DNA of 64,000 nucleotides from Norana najaformis (GCA_964023275.1 OZ029927.1:15897452-15961451), one strand, 5' to 3'. Counted from the stretch's first letter, positions 31,458-42,838 are shown. The notes: generated from the letters alone by a model not told the origin. Made by a program: numbers and translations.

Positions 31458-34370
31458 ATGTCGCAGTCAACGGAAACAAGAACAAGACTTCCTGGATCGA
31501 CGCTATCGTTCTTGTTCCTCTTCTCTAGCATCCTACATCCGGTCAACGGTCAAGGTCAGAAGGAACTGCGTTACGTCATCCAGGAGGAACTGGCCGTTGG
31601 TTCGCAGGTCGCTGACCTGACCTTGGACGCTGACCTTGGCCAGCGATTCGGCAAAGACGCCGTCAGTCTGCTGCATTTCCGGTTCATCAGTCAGCCGCCT
31701 TGCGACATCGTCGTCGACGAATCGACTGGAATCGTGACGACGCGAGGTAGGATCGACCGCGAGATGATCTGCCGGGACGATGACCTGTGTCGCTTCCGGT
31801 TGGACGTTGCCGTGACCCCGCTAAACTTCTTCACGATCGTCAAGCTCTCGATAGAGGTCGCCGATATAAACGACAACGACCCAGAGTTCCAGCCATCGAG
31901 CATCCGTCATGAGATGAGCGAGTCGTCACAGCTGGGTGCCGCCTTTGCCATTCCTCGGGCCAAGGACAGAGACCTCGGAAGCAACTCCGTCGATCGGTAC
32001 GAAATTGTGAACACCACACCCGACCAAGAAGACTGCTTCAGGCTGAGCCTCAGCAAGAAGCTCGACGGAACGACGGACGTCCGGCTGGTTCTCGTGAGGT
32101 CCTTGGACCGCGAGACGAGGGACCTGCACCGGATGAAGGTACTGGCCTACGACGGTGGACTGCCGCCGAGGACTGGATCGATGGAGGTGGAGGTGGTCGT
32201 GACGGACGCCAACGACAACGTGCCCGTCTTTGAGTACGACTCGTACGAGGTGAGCATAGTGGAAAACATCGCGAAATCGACCACAGTTGCCAGGGTTCGA
32301 GCTTTCGACGGAGATATCGAGAAGAACGGTCAGGTGTTTCACTATTTCAGTCCTCAGACACTAGAGTCCTACGGAGACGTGTACGCAATCGACCCCTCGA
32401 CGGGTGAGATCCAGGTGGTAGGAGTGGTCGACTTCGAATCGACGCCTGTCTACCGTCTGATCGTGAACGCTAAGGACGGAGGTCAGGACCCTCTGACCTC
32501 GGAAACGATGATCGTCATTAAGGTCAAGGACGCCAATGATAACCCGCCCCAGATCGTCATAAACACCCTCGTGGCCTTCAACACGAACATGGCGAAGGTC
32601 GTAGAAGGAATCGAACTGGAGTCCTTCGTCGCGCACATCCTGGTCACCGACGCGGACAGCGGACTCAACGGTCAGTTCAACTGTTCGCTGGACATCGAAG
32701 ACCAGTTCCAGCTGAGGTCCACTTCGGACGGCGAGTACATGATCGTGAACAAAGTCACGCTTGACCGCGAACAGCGGGAGTTCTACCGTGTCCACCTGAC
32801 GTGTATGGACGGCGGTCAACCGTCCCTGTCGTCGTCCAGTTCGCTGGACATCGGCGTAGTGGACATCAATGACCACGACCCACGCTTCCAGAGGTCAGAG
32901 TACGCGGTCGAGGTCTTCGAGAACAACTACCTCGGAGCTTCGCTGGTTCAGGTGACAGCAACCGACGATGACAAAGACCAGAATGCTCAGCTTGTCTACC
33001 GGATACCGGAAGATGTCTCCCAGTACTTTGAGATCGATCCAACAGACGGAACCATCCGAGCCAAGAATTCGCTGGATCGGGAACGGATTCCCTTGCATCG
33101 CTTCTACGTCTATGCAATGGACCAGGGGGACCCCATCAGAACCGGAAGTGCCCTGATCTCTCTGACCGTACTTGATGTCAACGACGAGGCACCGATGTTC
33201 CACTACATTTCCTACTCGCTGAGCGTGACGGAGAATCGTCCAGCCGGAACGAAGGTGGGGGTACTGAGTGCCCAAGATGCCGACGACTATCCGCTGAACA
33301 CCTTCTCGTTCTTCTTCCTCCCGGGCGGAAGTCTCTCGGACGCCTTTGCCATCGACCGCCTGACAGGTGGAATCACGACCACCCGGACTCTGGACCGAGA
33401 GGAGAGGGAGTTCTACCAGCTGATCGCCGTAGTCAGGGACGATAACTCCCCCGTCCTCAGTTCCACGGCCACGGTATCGATATTCGTGTCCGACGAAAAC
33501 GACAATGATCCGACGTGGGTGGAACCTTCTTGGCTGGAACCGTCGTCGTTGGAACAGCCGTCGTCGCTGGAACCTGAGCTGAAAAACATCACGATGATCG
33601 TAGTTCCGAGTTTCTCCCCGGCTGGAACCATGATAGTCAAGGTCAAGGCCGACGACCCTGACGGTGGACTGAACGGACAGATCGTGTACTCCATTTCCGG
33701 GAAGGATCCATGCTCGGATGCGTTCGACATTGACTCAAGTTCCGGTCGAGTGATCCTGACCATGGACATGAGCGACTGCGCTGACAACGTCACGCTTGAG
33801 TTGAACGTCACGGCTTCTGACCTCGGCAATCCATCGAGGCAGTCTTCAGCGCGTCTGCGGTTCCTCGTCGAAAAATCATCGATGTCCCCGGTCCCCGCGA
33901 ACCGTCACGGATCACTGGCTCACTTGTCATTCAACCTTGTCATCATTTTAGCGTTGTCCGTGGCGGCCGGATTCGGCGCCATTCTGTCGATCCTCGTCGT
34001 CGGATTCGTGATACGGAACCGAACCAGAAGGAACGCGGACACCCAGAAGTATAATTGCCGCATCGAAGCGATCAAGGCTATGCACCTCAAGAACGCAACT
34101 GACCCGATGAAAAGTGACCTTGACCCCTGCTTCTGTCCTGTCCAGTTGACTGACGCGGAGGGGGATATGTTGGAAAAGGAGACTAGCGACCGGAAGCAGT
34201 CGCTATTCAGATGGAAAAGAGACGCGGATCCATCACCAGATGGCGATGCGGTGACGGGGAGCGTAACGGGAAAAGAGGAAGTGACGTCAAAGTCTCAGAG
34301 CGTCGTTGTTCTGATGAAGGCGGAACGAAGAACTGGAACAAGAGAAGTTGTCGTCGCCAGCGCGTTCGAG
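31458..34370 (+). CDS. protocadherin, exon with whole ectodomain and membrane segment
   Basis: This exon encodes 971 residues of a calcium-dependent cell-adhesion protein of the plasma membrane. Residues 16-26 form a signal-peptide core, with likely cleavage after G31. Seven cadherin repeats follow at about 36-144, 147-258, 262-366, 369-477, 481-581, 585-687 and 708-805. Repeats 1-6 end in calcium-binding DxNDN-type motifs (DINDNDPEF, DANDNVPVF, DANDNPPQI, DINDHDPRF, DVNDEAPMF, DENDNDPTW). DRE motifs lie at 100, 217, 436, 540 and 646. Repeat 3 has DFE instead, and repeat 7 is degenerate, as usual next to the membrane. Repeat 1 has C105-x5-C111, the disulfide loop typical of protocadherins. 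A Trp/Glu/Pro/Ser-rich linker (about 688-707) precedes repeat 7, and the helix is at about 823-852. Seven repeats match the delta-1 layout, but orthology is not claimed. The frame also stays open to a TAA at 34377, which would add only VG. Confidence 0.95.
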
Positions 34371-34379
34371 GTAGGGTAA
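34371..34379 (+). promoter_or_regulatory. predicted 5' splice donor, with read-through stop
   Basis: GAG/GTAGGG matches the donor consensus at GAG, GT, +3A and +5G. The exon ends here on a complete codon (phase 0). Unspliced RNA would read VG and stop at TAA 34377-34379. Protocadherin genes commonly split their tail from the ectodomain exon at such a point. Confidence 0.5.
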
Positions 34380-34387
34380 AATGAATG

Positions 34388-34460
34388 TCTGTTGAGTTTA
34401 TTCTCTAAGAGGCGCTTTATAAATCTTAAATTACGATTACAGTTACAATTTTAAAAGTAT
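34388..34460 (+). mobile_element. LINE 3' end directly after the exon
   Basis: CTGTTGAGTTTATTCTCTAA, GAGGCGCTTTATAAATCTTA and AATTACGATTACAGTTACAA match, base by base except for a few changes, the - strand end of the LINE at 46620-47105. Only about 70 bases of the element remain. It begins about 18 bases past the predicted donor. Confidence 0.8.
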
Positions 34461-35134
34461 TTACTACCAGTAAAAACAATATCAATTAATAAGAAACTAA
34501 TTATAACCTAAATGAAACAACTGTCACAAACACGAAATTCTTTCCGCTAACAAAATATTATTACAAGTATGAAATTATGAAGTAATATCTATTTAGCGAG
34601 TAATATCGATAGTTGCTAATAAGAGAGAAATAGTAGTCACTAAAAAGAAAAACTGTTGCTAAACAAAATAAATTGTCACTGACATGAAATTGTTTGCCGC
34701 TAATAAAATATTCTAATATGAAATTAATAAATAATATTCCGTTAGGACGTAATTGTGTCAATGAGAAAGTAATAGCAACATAGACAAAAAAACAGAAATT
34801 TGTTTCCACTTAGGAAAAAACTGTCACAAGAAAATGATACATTAGATGTCATCTGTGACGATTTCATCTGATTGATAACTTTTTTGATTGGTGAGTCGTT
34901 CAAACATTTATTTATCAATTGATCTATCGATCATTCAAATATTCGATCATTCATTAATCGATCAATGTTGCGGTCTGCACTGCGATCAATATATGACACA
35001 TGGCTTACAAACTATAACTTACCTATAAATATACAAATAATAAATTACAATAATTTATTATGCGCACAAATTTACACAACAATGTGAATTGGAGGCACGT
35101 TTAATGATGCATTATATTATATTGTACTGAATAA
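34461..35134. other. AT-rich intronic DNA
   Basis: Strongly AT-rich with loose repeats of AATTGTCACTAA-like and GAAATTAT-like words (34490-34810). No gene is supported. Confidence 0.45.
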
Positions 35135-35425
35135 TATAGTATAGCATAGCATAGTATAGTATAGTATCGTATAAGTCTAGTAGAGTAGAGTAGAGTAGAG
35201 TAGAGTATAGTATAGCATAGAACAACATAGCATAGCATAGTATTGTACCCAATACTATGCTATGCTGTTTTATGTTCTATCGTTTAGTGATGTATTGTAT
35301 TATAGCGCACCGCATGGTGTATTATAGAATAGCATAGCATAGCATAGTATAGTGTAGTATAGTACACTATAGTATGGTTTAGTATAGCATAGCATAGAAC
35401 AGCGTAGCATAGAGTAGAATCGGGT
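35135..35425. repeat. ATAGT/ATAGC pentanucleotide array with an internal hairpin
   Basis: Units of TAGTA/TAGCA and GTAGA occur for about 290 bp. In the middle the orientation flips: 35229-35244 (AGCATAGCATAGTATT) pairs perfectly with 35251-35266 around a 6-base loop. The outer arms ATAGAACA (35217-35224) and TGTTCTAT (35273-35280) also pair. Confidence 0.9.
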
Positions 35426-35459
35426 ACAGTATCGTCTATTGTTGCTATCATTTAGTAAC

Positions 35460-35605
35460 TAACTACTTTCGCGCCGGTGTCTAATGCACGAAGCATCAAC
35501 CGATGGCGCACCAAAACCAAGCCGCAATCAATTCAGTATCCAGAAGACCAGTCCATTAAGACAGAGAGGCAACCTTTGATGGCTAAGCAATTTGAAAACG
35601 TAAGT
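35460..35605 (-). mobile_element. LINE 3' end, family I
   Basis: The - strand reads TTTTCAAATTGCTTAGCCAT, AGGTTGCCTCTCTGTC, TTGGTTTTGGTGCGCCATCG and GTTGATGCTTCGTGCATTAG, then ACACCGGCGCG. This is the same order as 3845-4000. Confidence 0.75.
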
Positions 35606-35624
35606 AAGTTAGTAGTAGTAGTTC

Positions 35625-35765
35625 CAGTGTTTAACGACATCTTATGGCATCAATGGCCGTTGACGTCGCCCTCCTCCTTTGTCCAGCCTTGGGACTGGCA
35701 CCACCAGAACACTGCAGTGCGGAGTTTGTAAGTAAGTTCCGTATCGTATTGTCTTTTATCGTACT
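35625..35765 (-). mobile_element. interspersed repeat, family J
   Basis: On the - strand: CTGCAGTGTTCTGGTGGTGC, CAGTCCCAAGGCTGGACAAA, GGAGGAGGGCGACGTCAACG, and GCCATAAGATGTCGTTAAAC. Parts match 18760-18990 and the tandem repeat at 17005-17405. The element type is unknown. Confidence 0.6.
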
Positions 35766-37902
35766 GTATTCCATTGGATGGAGATGCAGTTTTCTATTAG
35801 AATTAGTATTAAATTCCATCGTAAAGCATTCGAATTCGAGTTCTGAAAATTAAAATTTTTTCATGCTCTTTAAAATTAATCGATTAATGTCGCATCGAAC
35901 ATCCGAAGCATCCAAGTACAAATCGCAAGCCCTGGGAAAGTTGCAGAAGAACAGTCGTGAATTAGGACAGTTGCGTCCAGGTCAGAACGAGAGCAAACAA
36001 CATAGCACGTAATCCGTTAGCACCGGCTGCAGTGGCGCCTACACCACTCGGCACTAACAGATCCTGTGTCAGCCTGGCATCAATAGTTTTGATTTTGGCG
36101 ATGGTGATTGTTTTGCATGTCGATTGCCATTGCGGATACTTACCGACATTTCACTGGCAAATGGATTGGCGGACCGACTGACGACCGACTGACAGGTATA
36201 CTTCGTGACAGGCATACTGACAGATGAACTACTGGGATTTCTAGAAGGCAAGTCATACTAACGATTGTAATGCCACGCAAACTGGCAGGCAATTTGATAG
36301 GAATACTACAAGCATTTGAGAAGGCAAGGCTTACTACGGACATGCTGACATGCTTACTGACTTATATAAGCTGACTGATAATGTAATTTACTGTGGTAAA
36401 ATATACATGGTCATTTATATAGCTCCTTTGTAAAACTTTCAAAGGTGGTCATCGTCTGCTTAAGGGATGCTATAATTCAATTAGAACTATAACCTTGATA
36501 GACATATTTTTTCCATACTAAAGGAATACTGACAGCCATACTCACTGGCACATTCTTGCCATAATCGACAAGTATCGCCGGTCATGAATACTGAACAAAA
36601 GTGCGTTGTAAGTATTCATTGCAAATTGATCAAATCTAATCTAAGCGGAAACGTTTCTAAATTTAACTCGAGTCATTCAAACTGAGTCACCCTGGGAATA
36701 AAGCTTCTTCATAGAGAGTTCCGTAATGTAATGTAACGGCAATGCAATGTAACGTCATGTAAACAATTTATATGGCACAGGTAAATGTAATTGCAAGAGC
36801 GCTTTACGGAGTCATGTGAAACAGATGTGCGTCAAATTTGACGATAAAAAAGTCTTACGAAAACGAAAAGTTCTAATATTCATTCGCCTGTTTTAAAGCC
36901 ATTTATTATCTCAAGGAAAACTGCAATTTATTTAGACTGTCACTTTTGACAAACTTAACTCATGGCATTCAAACCGTCTCGCAGTGGAAACTAAATTCCA
37001 TCGGCGTGTTTTGTATACATTCAATCATCAGTATTCTACGTCGAGCGTTTAAAGCCATTTGTTCTCTCAGAGAATTCTCTCCGTAGAATTTATTGAGACT
37101 ATGGTAGATTGCGAACCATAAGCGACCCAGCGAAGCGTGCTGAATTCTGAGTCCTAGATTGACGGGTGGTTAAGTTTTCTCGACGTGTAGAGCCTCGAAT
37201 CACTCTGAACGAATCGGATTCATTCGGAGCAAGCAGTCGTGAACACGGATATGGCAATCGTGTGTTCGAGTGCGCCTATGCAGAGGAATGTGTGTTCCGT
37301 TCGGTGGGCGTTCGACAGGAGACGTACGGCCGGATCCACTGGCTGTTGGCTCTTATCGGCGAACGAGAAGCGACAAGCGGAAAATATTGAATTGATATGA
37401 ACGGCCGCGACATCGAATGGATTGAACGCAGCGACGGCGCTGGCGGCGCAGGTTGTAGTCGATTGTCAGTTGTCAACGTATCAGCCGAGCCGTGAATGCT
37501 CAGAGGGTCAAGGAGTGAGACACTGAGACAGACAGACATGCTGGCAGACAGACAGACAAATAGACACACACAGGCAGAAAGAATGAGACAGAAAAAAGAA
37601 AGACATACAGACACACAGACAGACAAGACAGACACAGACACACCCAGACAGACATGTAGGCTGAAAGAATGAGACAGAAAGACAGCTGGAGACTCAGGGA
37701 AACGCGGATACAGACAGAGGGAGAGAGAGAAGGGAGGAAGTGGGGGCCAAGGCAAGGGAGCGATGGAAAGCAGGAGAAGAGCGAGAGTAGGAAATGTCAC
37801 GACCAGTAAATGACAGTACGAATCCGTTGGCATTGTCTGCACGACGGATTATTAAACGCTGGGCCTCACGTCGGGCAAACATTCTTTTGTAGCGCAAGAT
37901 AT

Positions 37903-37905
<3 letters not shown>
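35766..37905. other. intronic DNA with few features
   Basis: A LINE-type tail (ATGGTCATTTATATAGCTCC) lies at 36407-36480 on the - strand. 36140-36350 holds loose repeats of ACTGACAG/CATACTGAC words. A 74-codon open frame at 37166-37390 has no recognised domain. 37500-37740 is ACAGACAG-rich. Confidence 0.35.
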
Positions 37906-37969
<64 letters not shown>

Positions 37970-38360
37970 GATAATTGACTATGACGTCTACGCAGAAAGT
38001 ATGAATGAATGGATGAATGGATGGATGAGTGGATGGATGAATGGATGAATGGATGGATGGGTTGGTGGATGAGTGGATGGATAGATGAATGAATGGGTAA
38101 ATGGATGGGTTGGTGGGTGGGTGGATAGATGGATGGATGTATGGCTGGATGGCTGGCTGGCTGGATGGATGGATAAATAGAATGAATGGATGAATGGATG
38201 GAGGGATGGGTTGGGATGGGAGGATGGATAGATGAATGGATGAGTAAATGGATGGGTTGGTGGGTGGATATTGAATGGATTGATAAATGTGGGTGGATAG
38301 ATGAATGGATGTACGGTTAGGTGGGTTGAATGGATCGATGCATGGATGGGTGGAGGAACA
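37906..38360. repeat. GA run followed by a GGAT tetranucleotide array
   Basis: A GAGA run spans 37904-37966. An array of ATGGATGG/GGTTGGTG words spans 38003-38360 with a loose period of 4, 8 and 12 bases. Confidence 0.9.
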
Positions 38361-38655
38361 GATCGATAGATCGAAAGATAGACGGATCGATTGATCGAGG
38401 AACCAGAGTGATCGATTTAATCAGAGATTCTATCAAGGAAAGCAGAGAAAACATCGGTTGGAAAACTAGCAGAAGAAGAAGTTGATAGATGGATCAAGTA
38501 ATAAAATATTTCGGAAGGAGACCGGATTATCTTCTTGCGTCTCGGATTTATCTACAGGATCTTAATGAAATAGCTAATAGGACACAGATGGAAACATTCC
38601 AAGATATATATGCATATAGCCAAGTTATACACCTAAATATACACATGTTGATATA
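38361..38655. other. non-coding stretch
   Basis: Nothing recognised. An 82-codon open frame (38489-38737) runs into the next microsatellite and is not supported. Confidence 0.4.
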
Positions 38656-38845
38656 CGGACAGACAGACAGACAGACAGACACAGACACACAGACACACAC
38701 AGACACAGACAGACAATTAGGTAGACTGAAAGAATGAGACAGAAAGACAGATGGAGACTCAGGGAAAGGCAGATACAGACAGAGAGAGAGAGGAAAGGGA
38801 GGAAGTGGGGGCTAAAAGGAGAGATGGAAAGACAGACAGACAGAC

Positions 38846-38876
<31 letters not shown>

Positions 38877-38880
38877 TGCA
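38656..38880. repeat. GACA/CACA microsatellites, partly duplicated from 37.6 kb
   Basis: ACAGACAG and ACACACAC tracts. The segment GAATGAGACAGAAAGACAGA, TGGAGACTCAGGGAAA and GAAGTGGGGGC matches 37669-37750, so about 80 bp around it are duplicated. Confidence 0.85.
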
Positions 38881-39504
38881 TATACTTAAACACATGCACA
38901 CACTTGCTCAGGGCCATAAACATACACATACACCTACATAAAGTATAGATGGGCGGCTGATCTATACGGCTGTGTTTTTACACATGTGCTTCGTGGCTTT
39001 ACCTTGTTGTTTTCAAAGATCGTATTAAGCGGGAGAAACTCCTGAATCATTTAGATGCCCTGTTAGACCCACCGCAAACCGTCGGAAGACAACCAGACAC
39101 GCATACGAGCGCAGTCTACGCATCTGTACGTGTGTACGTCCGTGGCTGGGTGCGTGTCTTCTTGTCTTTTATAAATATTTTATATTTTGTTATCACGAAG
39201 GATATTCAATTAGCCTAATGCAGAGCGCATGCGAGGCGAAAACACGTGCCACTTCGTTCTCTGCTCAGCCTCCCACCTTCGCCTCCTCGTCCTCTCTCCT
39301 TCTCTCGTTCTCTGTCCCTCCTCCTCCCTCTCACGTACTTTCTTCTCTTGTGATGCTCGATTGCACGATCTGTTGCCACTGAAATTGAGTGAGATCTCGC
39401 GAGCAGGCACTTTTGGAACTCGTGAAGTGCATGCAAAGGTTCTGTTTCGTTTCGGATTGCGCAGGGGTGGACCAGGCGGGGAAAAGGAAGAGCACCCACC
39501 TGGG
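38881..39504. other. non-coding stretch
   Basis: 39250-39350 is pyrimidine-rich (CTCCTCGTCC, CTCTCC). No gene is supported. Confidence 0.4.
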
Positions 39505-39785
39505 ATTTATCAAGATATTTATATAGCGTCTTTTAAGAATCTATAAAAGCGATGAAGCAGGGTTATCTAACGGACCTAAATTGAGTGCGGCTCAAAATAA
39601 GAGAAAGGAAAGAGGGGATAAAAGAGAAAGGATAAATGAGATAGGGAAAAGAAAGAGTGTTCGGTATCTATATATCGCGATCTTCATATAGCGCTATTTA
39701 AGAACTTATAAAAGTCGATGAAGCACTGCTATCTAATAGACGTAAATGGGTGCGACTTAAGCTGAAAATGCTTCTTGCGCCCTCT
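39505..39785 (-). mobile_element. two adjacent LINE 3' ends
   Basis: Two related segments lie at 39505-39595 and 39665-39780. Each runs (+ strand) TATTTATATAGCGTCTTTTA or CTTCATATAGCGCTATTTAA, then CTATAAAAGCGATGAAGCA, TATCTAA and GACCTAAAT. They are probably two independent or tandem truncated copies of one LINE. Confidence 0.6.
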
Positions 39786-39994
39786 ACTTTTAAAGTTTAA
39801 AACTTCCGAGGCAGATCAATATTTATAAACAATTTCTAATCTTACAAACAAGTCCAATTCACGTAAGTTATCGGGCCATCTATTAATGGCCTGCAACAAC
39901 TGCTAGGCATAACCGGCCTTTCAGACCGAGCTGAAAACTGATGTTTTGTCAGATTCTCCGCAGACCTCCTCTAAGCCTAATTACAATTACGTTA
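39786..39994. other. short non-coding stretch
   Basis: Nothing recognised beyond possible LINE remnants. Confidence 0.3.
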
Positions 39995-40220
39995 TAAATG
40001 TTAATGATGATGATGAGTTCTCTGCCCGAAGGTAGGTCCATTGGCTTTATGCCACCCGGGGATGAGATGAGTGAGGTGGTTTCCCGTTGCCTTCCTCACA
40101 GACAACTGAGGGTGAGCAGCTTGTCCGAGGTCGCTACGCAGTGGCTTGAGGCAGATTCGAACCCGCAACCATCCGGTTAGGAGGCGCCGACCATACCACT
40201 ACACCACCGCGTCCCACTTG
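39995..40220 (-). mobile_element. tRNA-derived SINE, family F (tRNA-Arg-like head)
   Basis: The - strand starts TGGGACGCGGTGGTGTAGTG, GTATGGTCGGC (A-box region) and continues GCCTCCTAACCGGATGG, where the loop reads CCT (Arg), to the B box GCGGGTTCGAATC. The body includes GAGGAAGGCAACGGGAAACC and ACCTCACTCATCTCATCCCC, and the tail is ATCATCATC. Only this copy is in the window. Confidence 0.8.
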
Positions 40221-40764
40221 TTAAGCTGAAAATGCCCAGATGTTAATAGACGACCCTAATTAAGCGGGACCTTCTGGGTTTGCCTTTTATATCCTGGCAT
40301 GTGTAACCTGATAGGTTGAATTTGGGATCAGTAAGATCCAATCAATTAATTTCAAATTTCTCGCCGGTGTAGTGCAAGATCGGTTCCTGGGCGAAAGCAG
40401 TTCCGACAAATATTGTGATTGGTTCACATGACCGATGACGTTTGCTGCCACTTCGTTCGTCAAAATAATGTTTTATCCTAATTACAACCGCATAAGTACA
40501 GACTGCTTGGATGAATGCTTGGGCTTCTATTTTTCCACCTACTGAAATATTGTTTTGCATTAAATTTTGCCATAAAGACAACAGAATACTTTAAAATTCT
40601 CTTCACTACGTCGTACCTTGGCAAAAAATGGGCCGAGTCGGAACCTTTTCTCCCTGGAAACTATCTCGCACTACACGGGGCATAACATAACGAAGCCACA
40701 CTTACACATCACACCTCGAAAATGACGATTGCTACCAAACAGGAAGACCTCCAATCCTACTCAG
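40221..40764. other. non-coding stretch
   Basis: A 79-codon open frame on the - strand (40342-40581) has no recognised domain. Nothing else is seen. Confidence 0.35.
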
Positions 40765-41202
40765 GACTTTAGAATCTGGACTTTTGTACATTCAGAACTA
40801 TTCAGGACTTTAGAATCTGGACTTTTGTACATTCAGGACTATTCAGGACTTTAGAATCTGGACTTTTGTACATTCAGGACTATTCAGGACTTTAGAATCT
40901 GGTCTTTTGTACATTCAGGACTATTCAGGACTTTAGAATCTGGACTTTTGTACATTCAGGACTATTCAGGACTTTAGAACCTGGACTCTTGTACATTCAG
41001 GACTATTCAGGACTTTAGAACCTGGACTCTTGTACATTCAGGACTATTCAGGACTTTAGAACCTGGACTCTTGTACATTCAGGAACTATTCAGGACTTTA
41101 GAACCTGGACTCTTGTACATTCAGGACTATTCAGGACTTTAGAACCTGGACTCTTGTACATTCAGGACTATTCAGGACTTTAGAACCTGGACTCTTGTAC
41201 AG
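40765..41202. repeat. 41-bp minisatellite, 11 copies in two blocks
   Basis: Each unit contains ATTCAGGACTATTCAGGACT and then TTAGAATCTGGACTTTTGTA or the variant TTAGAACCTGGACTCTTGTA. The first five copies carry the AATCT/TTTT form and the last six the AACCT/CTCT form. The unit itself contains the decamer ATTCAGGACT twice. Confidence 0.95.
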
Positions 41203-41397
41203 TACAGCGCATATTCAGGACCTCTCGAAAGCGATCAAAAACTCGATCCCACGGCTACGCATCGAAAGAAATTCGATCTCACAGAGGAATATAATCAACG
41301 AACACATAAAAGCCTATAGCGAATGACCTGCGTTCGTCGTTCATGAACTGCGAACGCTGATAACGCGGGAAAAGTCCAGCGGGACACACCTCCTCTG

Positions 41398-41535
41398 CCC
41401 AACGGTTTATTCCGCGTAATTAACTACGGAGATCTATACTAATCGTAAGGTCGCCAGTTCGAAACCGGCTGAGCGGAAAGATATGTTCAAATCCCCGGTC
41501 CTGCCCCGCTGCTCTGGATTAACAGTTTGCCGTCG
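41398..41535 (+). mobile_element. interspersed repeat, family G
   Basis: Second copy of the element at 30905-31050, with few differences (for example TAATTAACTACGG versus TAATAAACTACGG). It includes the B-box-like CCAGTTCGAAACCGGC. Confidence 0.75.
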
Positions 41536-41669
41536 GGCGAGATAAGATCTGTCTCATTCAACATCCGTCGTAGCCAAATCCCCTGGCTGGACCAGCTTTC
41601 CGTCCAGTATACATCTCGAACTGGTAATATTCCAGGGATACTAGTGTTACTGGCGGCCACAGTCGCCTA

Positions 41670-41830
41670 TAATGTACGTATGCCTGTATGTATGTATGTG
41701 TGTATGTGTGTATGCATGCATGTATGTATGTATGCATGCAGGTATGTATGCATGTACGTATGTATGTATGTATGTATGTACGTATGTATGTACGTATGTA
41801 TGTATGTATGTATGTGTGTATGTATGTATT
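41670..41830. repeat. TATG/CATG microsatellite
   Basis: TATGTATG units with GTGT and CATGCATG variants. A LINE-type tail, TTACATAGCGCCTTTTC, follows at 41838-41860. Confidence 0.9.
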
Positions 41831-42200
41831 TGAGAATTTACATAGCGCCTTTTCTCGGACCTGTTGAAGGCACTGAGGCGTGACGGATGGTGCTCATGGT
41901 GCCATCCAGGTGGTCATTTTGGATTATGGTGAAGGAGATGAATCAGAATCAGGTAATTCCAATCTAATTAACTGTATAATTACGGCCTGTACAAAATGTA
42001 TACAGTGTCTAATGGTATGGCTCTATTCGTTTCTCCATTCATCTGATTCCCTATGAAAGCAATTTGTCTGAGAGACTTTTGCTGTTATTTATACGGACCT
42101 GCTGACTCTAATCGCAGAATCATTAAAACACCACAACGGTTGGGCGCAACCCCCACGCCCAGGAGGATGAGCAGAAAGACGGATGGATAGAAGGACGAAC
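41831..42200. other. non-coding stretch
   Basis: Short LINE tail at 41838-41885; otherwise nothing recognised. Confidence 0.4.
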
Positions 42201-42440
42201 AGAGAAGAAGACGGAGACAGACAGACAGATACACACAGACACACAGACAGACACACAGACAGACAGACAGACAGACACACAGCAGACAGACACACAGCAG
42301 ACAGACACACAGACAGACACACAGACAGACACACAGCAGACAGACACACAGACAGACACACAGACAGACACACAGCAGACAGACACACAGACAGTCACAC
42401 AGACAGACAGACAGACAGAAGGACGGAGAGACGGACGAAC
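42201..42440. repeat. GACA/CACA tract with a higher-order CAGCAGACAGACACA unit
   Basis: ACACAGCAGACAGACACACA recurs four times with spacers of 16-36 bp. The Cys/Val/Leu-rich open frames on the - strand are artefacts. Confidence 0.9.
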
Positions 42441-42806
42441 ACTGGCTGCGGACAAACTCAACCCTTGGGACTCTTCCTGTAGTCACCCTTCATCCTTATC
42501 TACCTGCGGCATCGAGAGACAGACGGATGCAAAGAGACGGAGAGACAGACAGAGAGACGTACTCGAGTGGAACTGCCACTAGATGTCCGTAGAGGCCGAA
42601 TTAAGATGATGAGCCGCGTAGACGAAGAATCAATAACTCATTTACTGTCGACTGATATTCGGGATATATACCGGCAACGACCAAACGCTTTCTGATGCAT
42701 CTTAATAACTCGATAATCCAGACAACATTAACTGCTTCCGGACCAGTTCCGAAGATTAGGAAGCAGAATTCAGTTAGATCTCCTGCAGCATCTTTCTCCG
42801 CCACTC

Positions 42807-42838
<32 letters not shown>

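Noticed and set aside
40150-40216. A functional tRNA-Arg gene on the - strand
   Set aside because: The head resembles tRNA-Arg(CCT), but the acceptor arms do not match and a SINE body follows directly.
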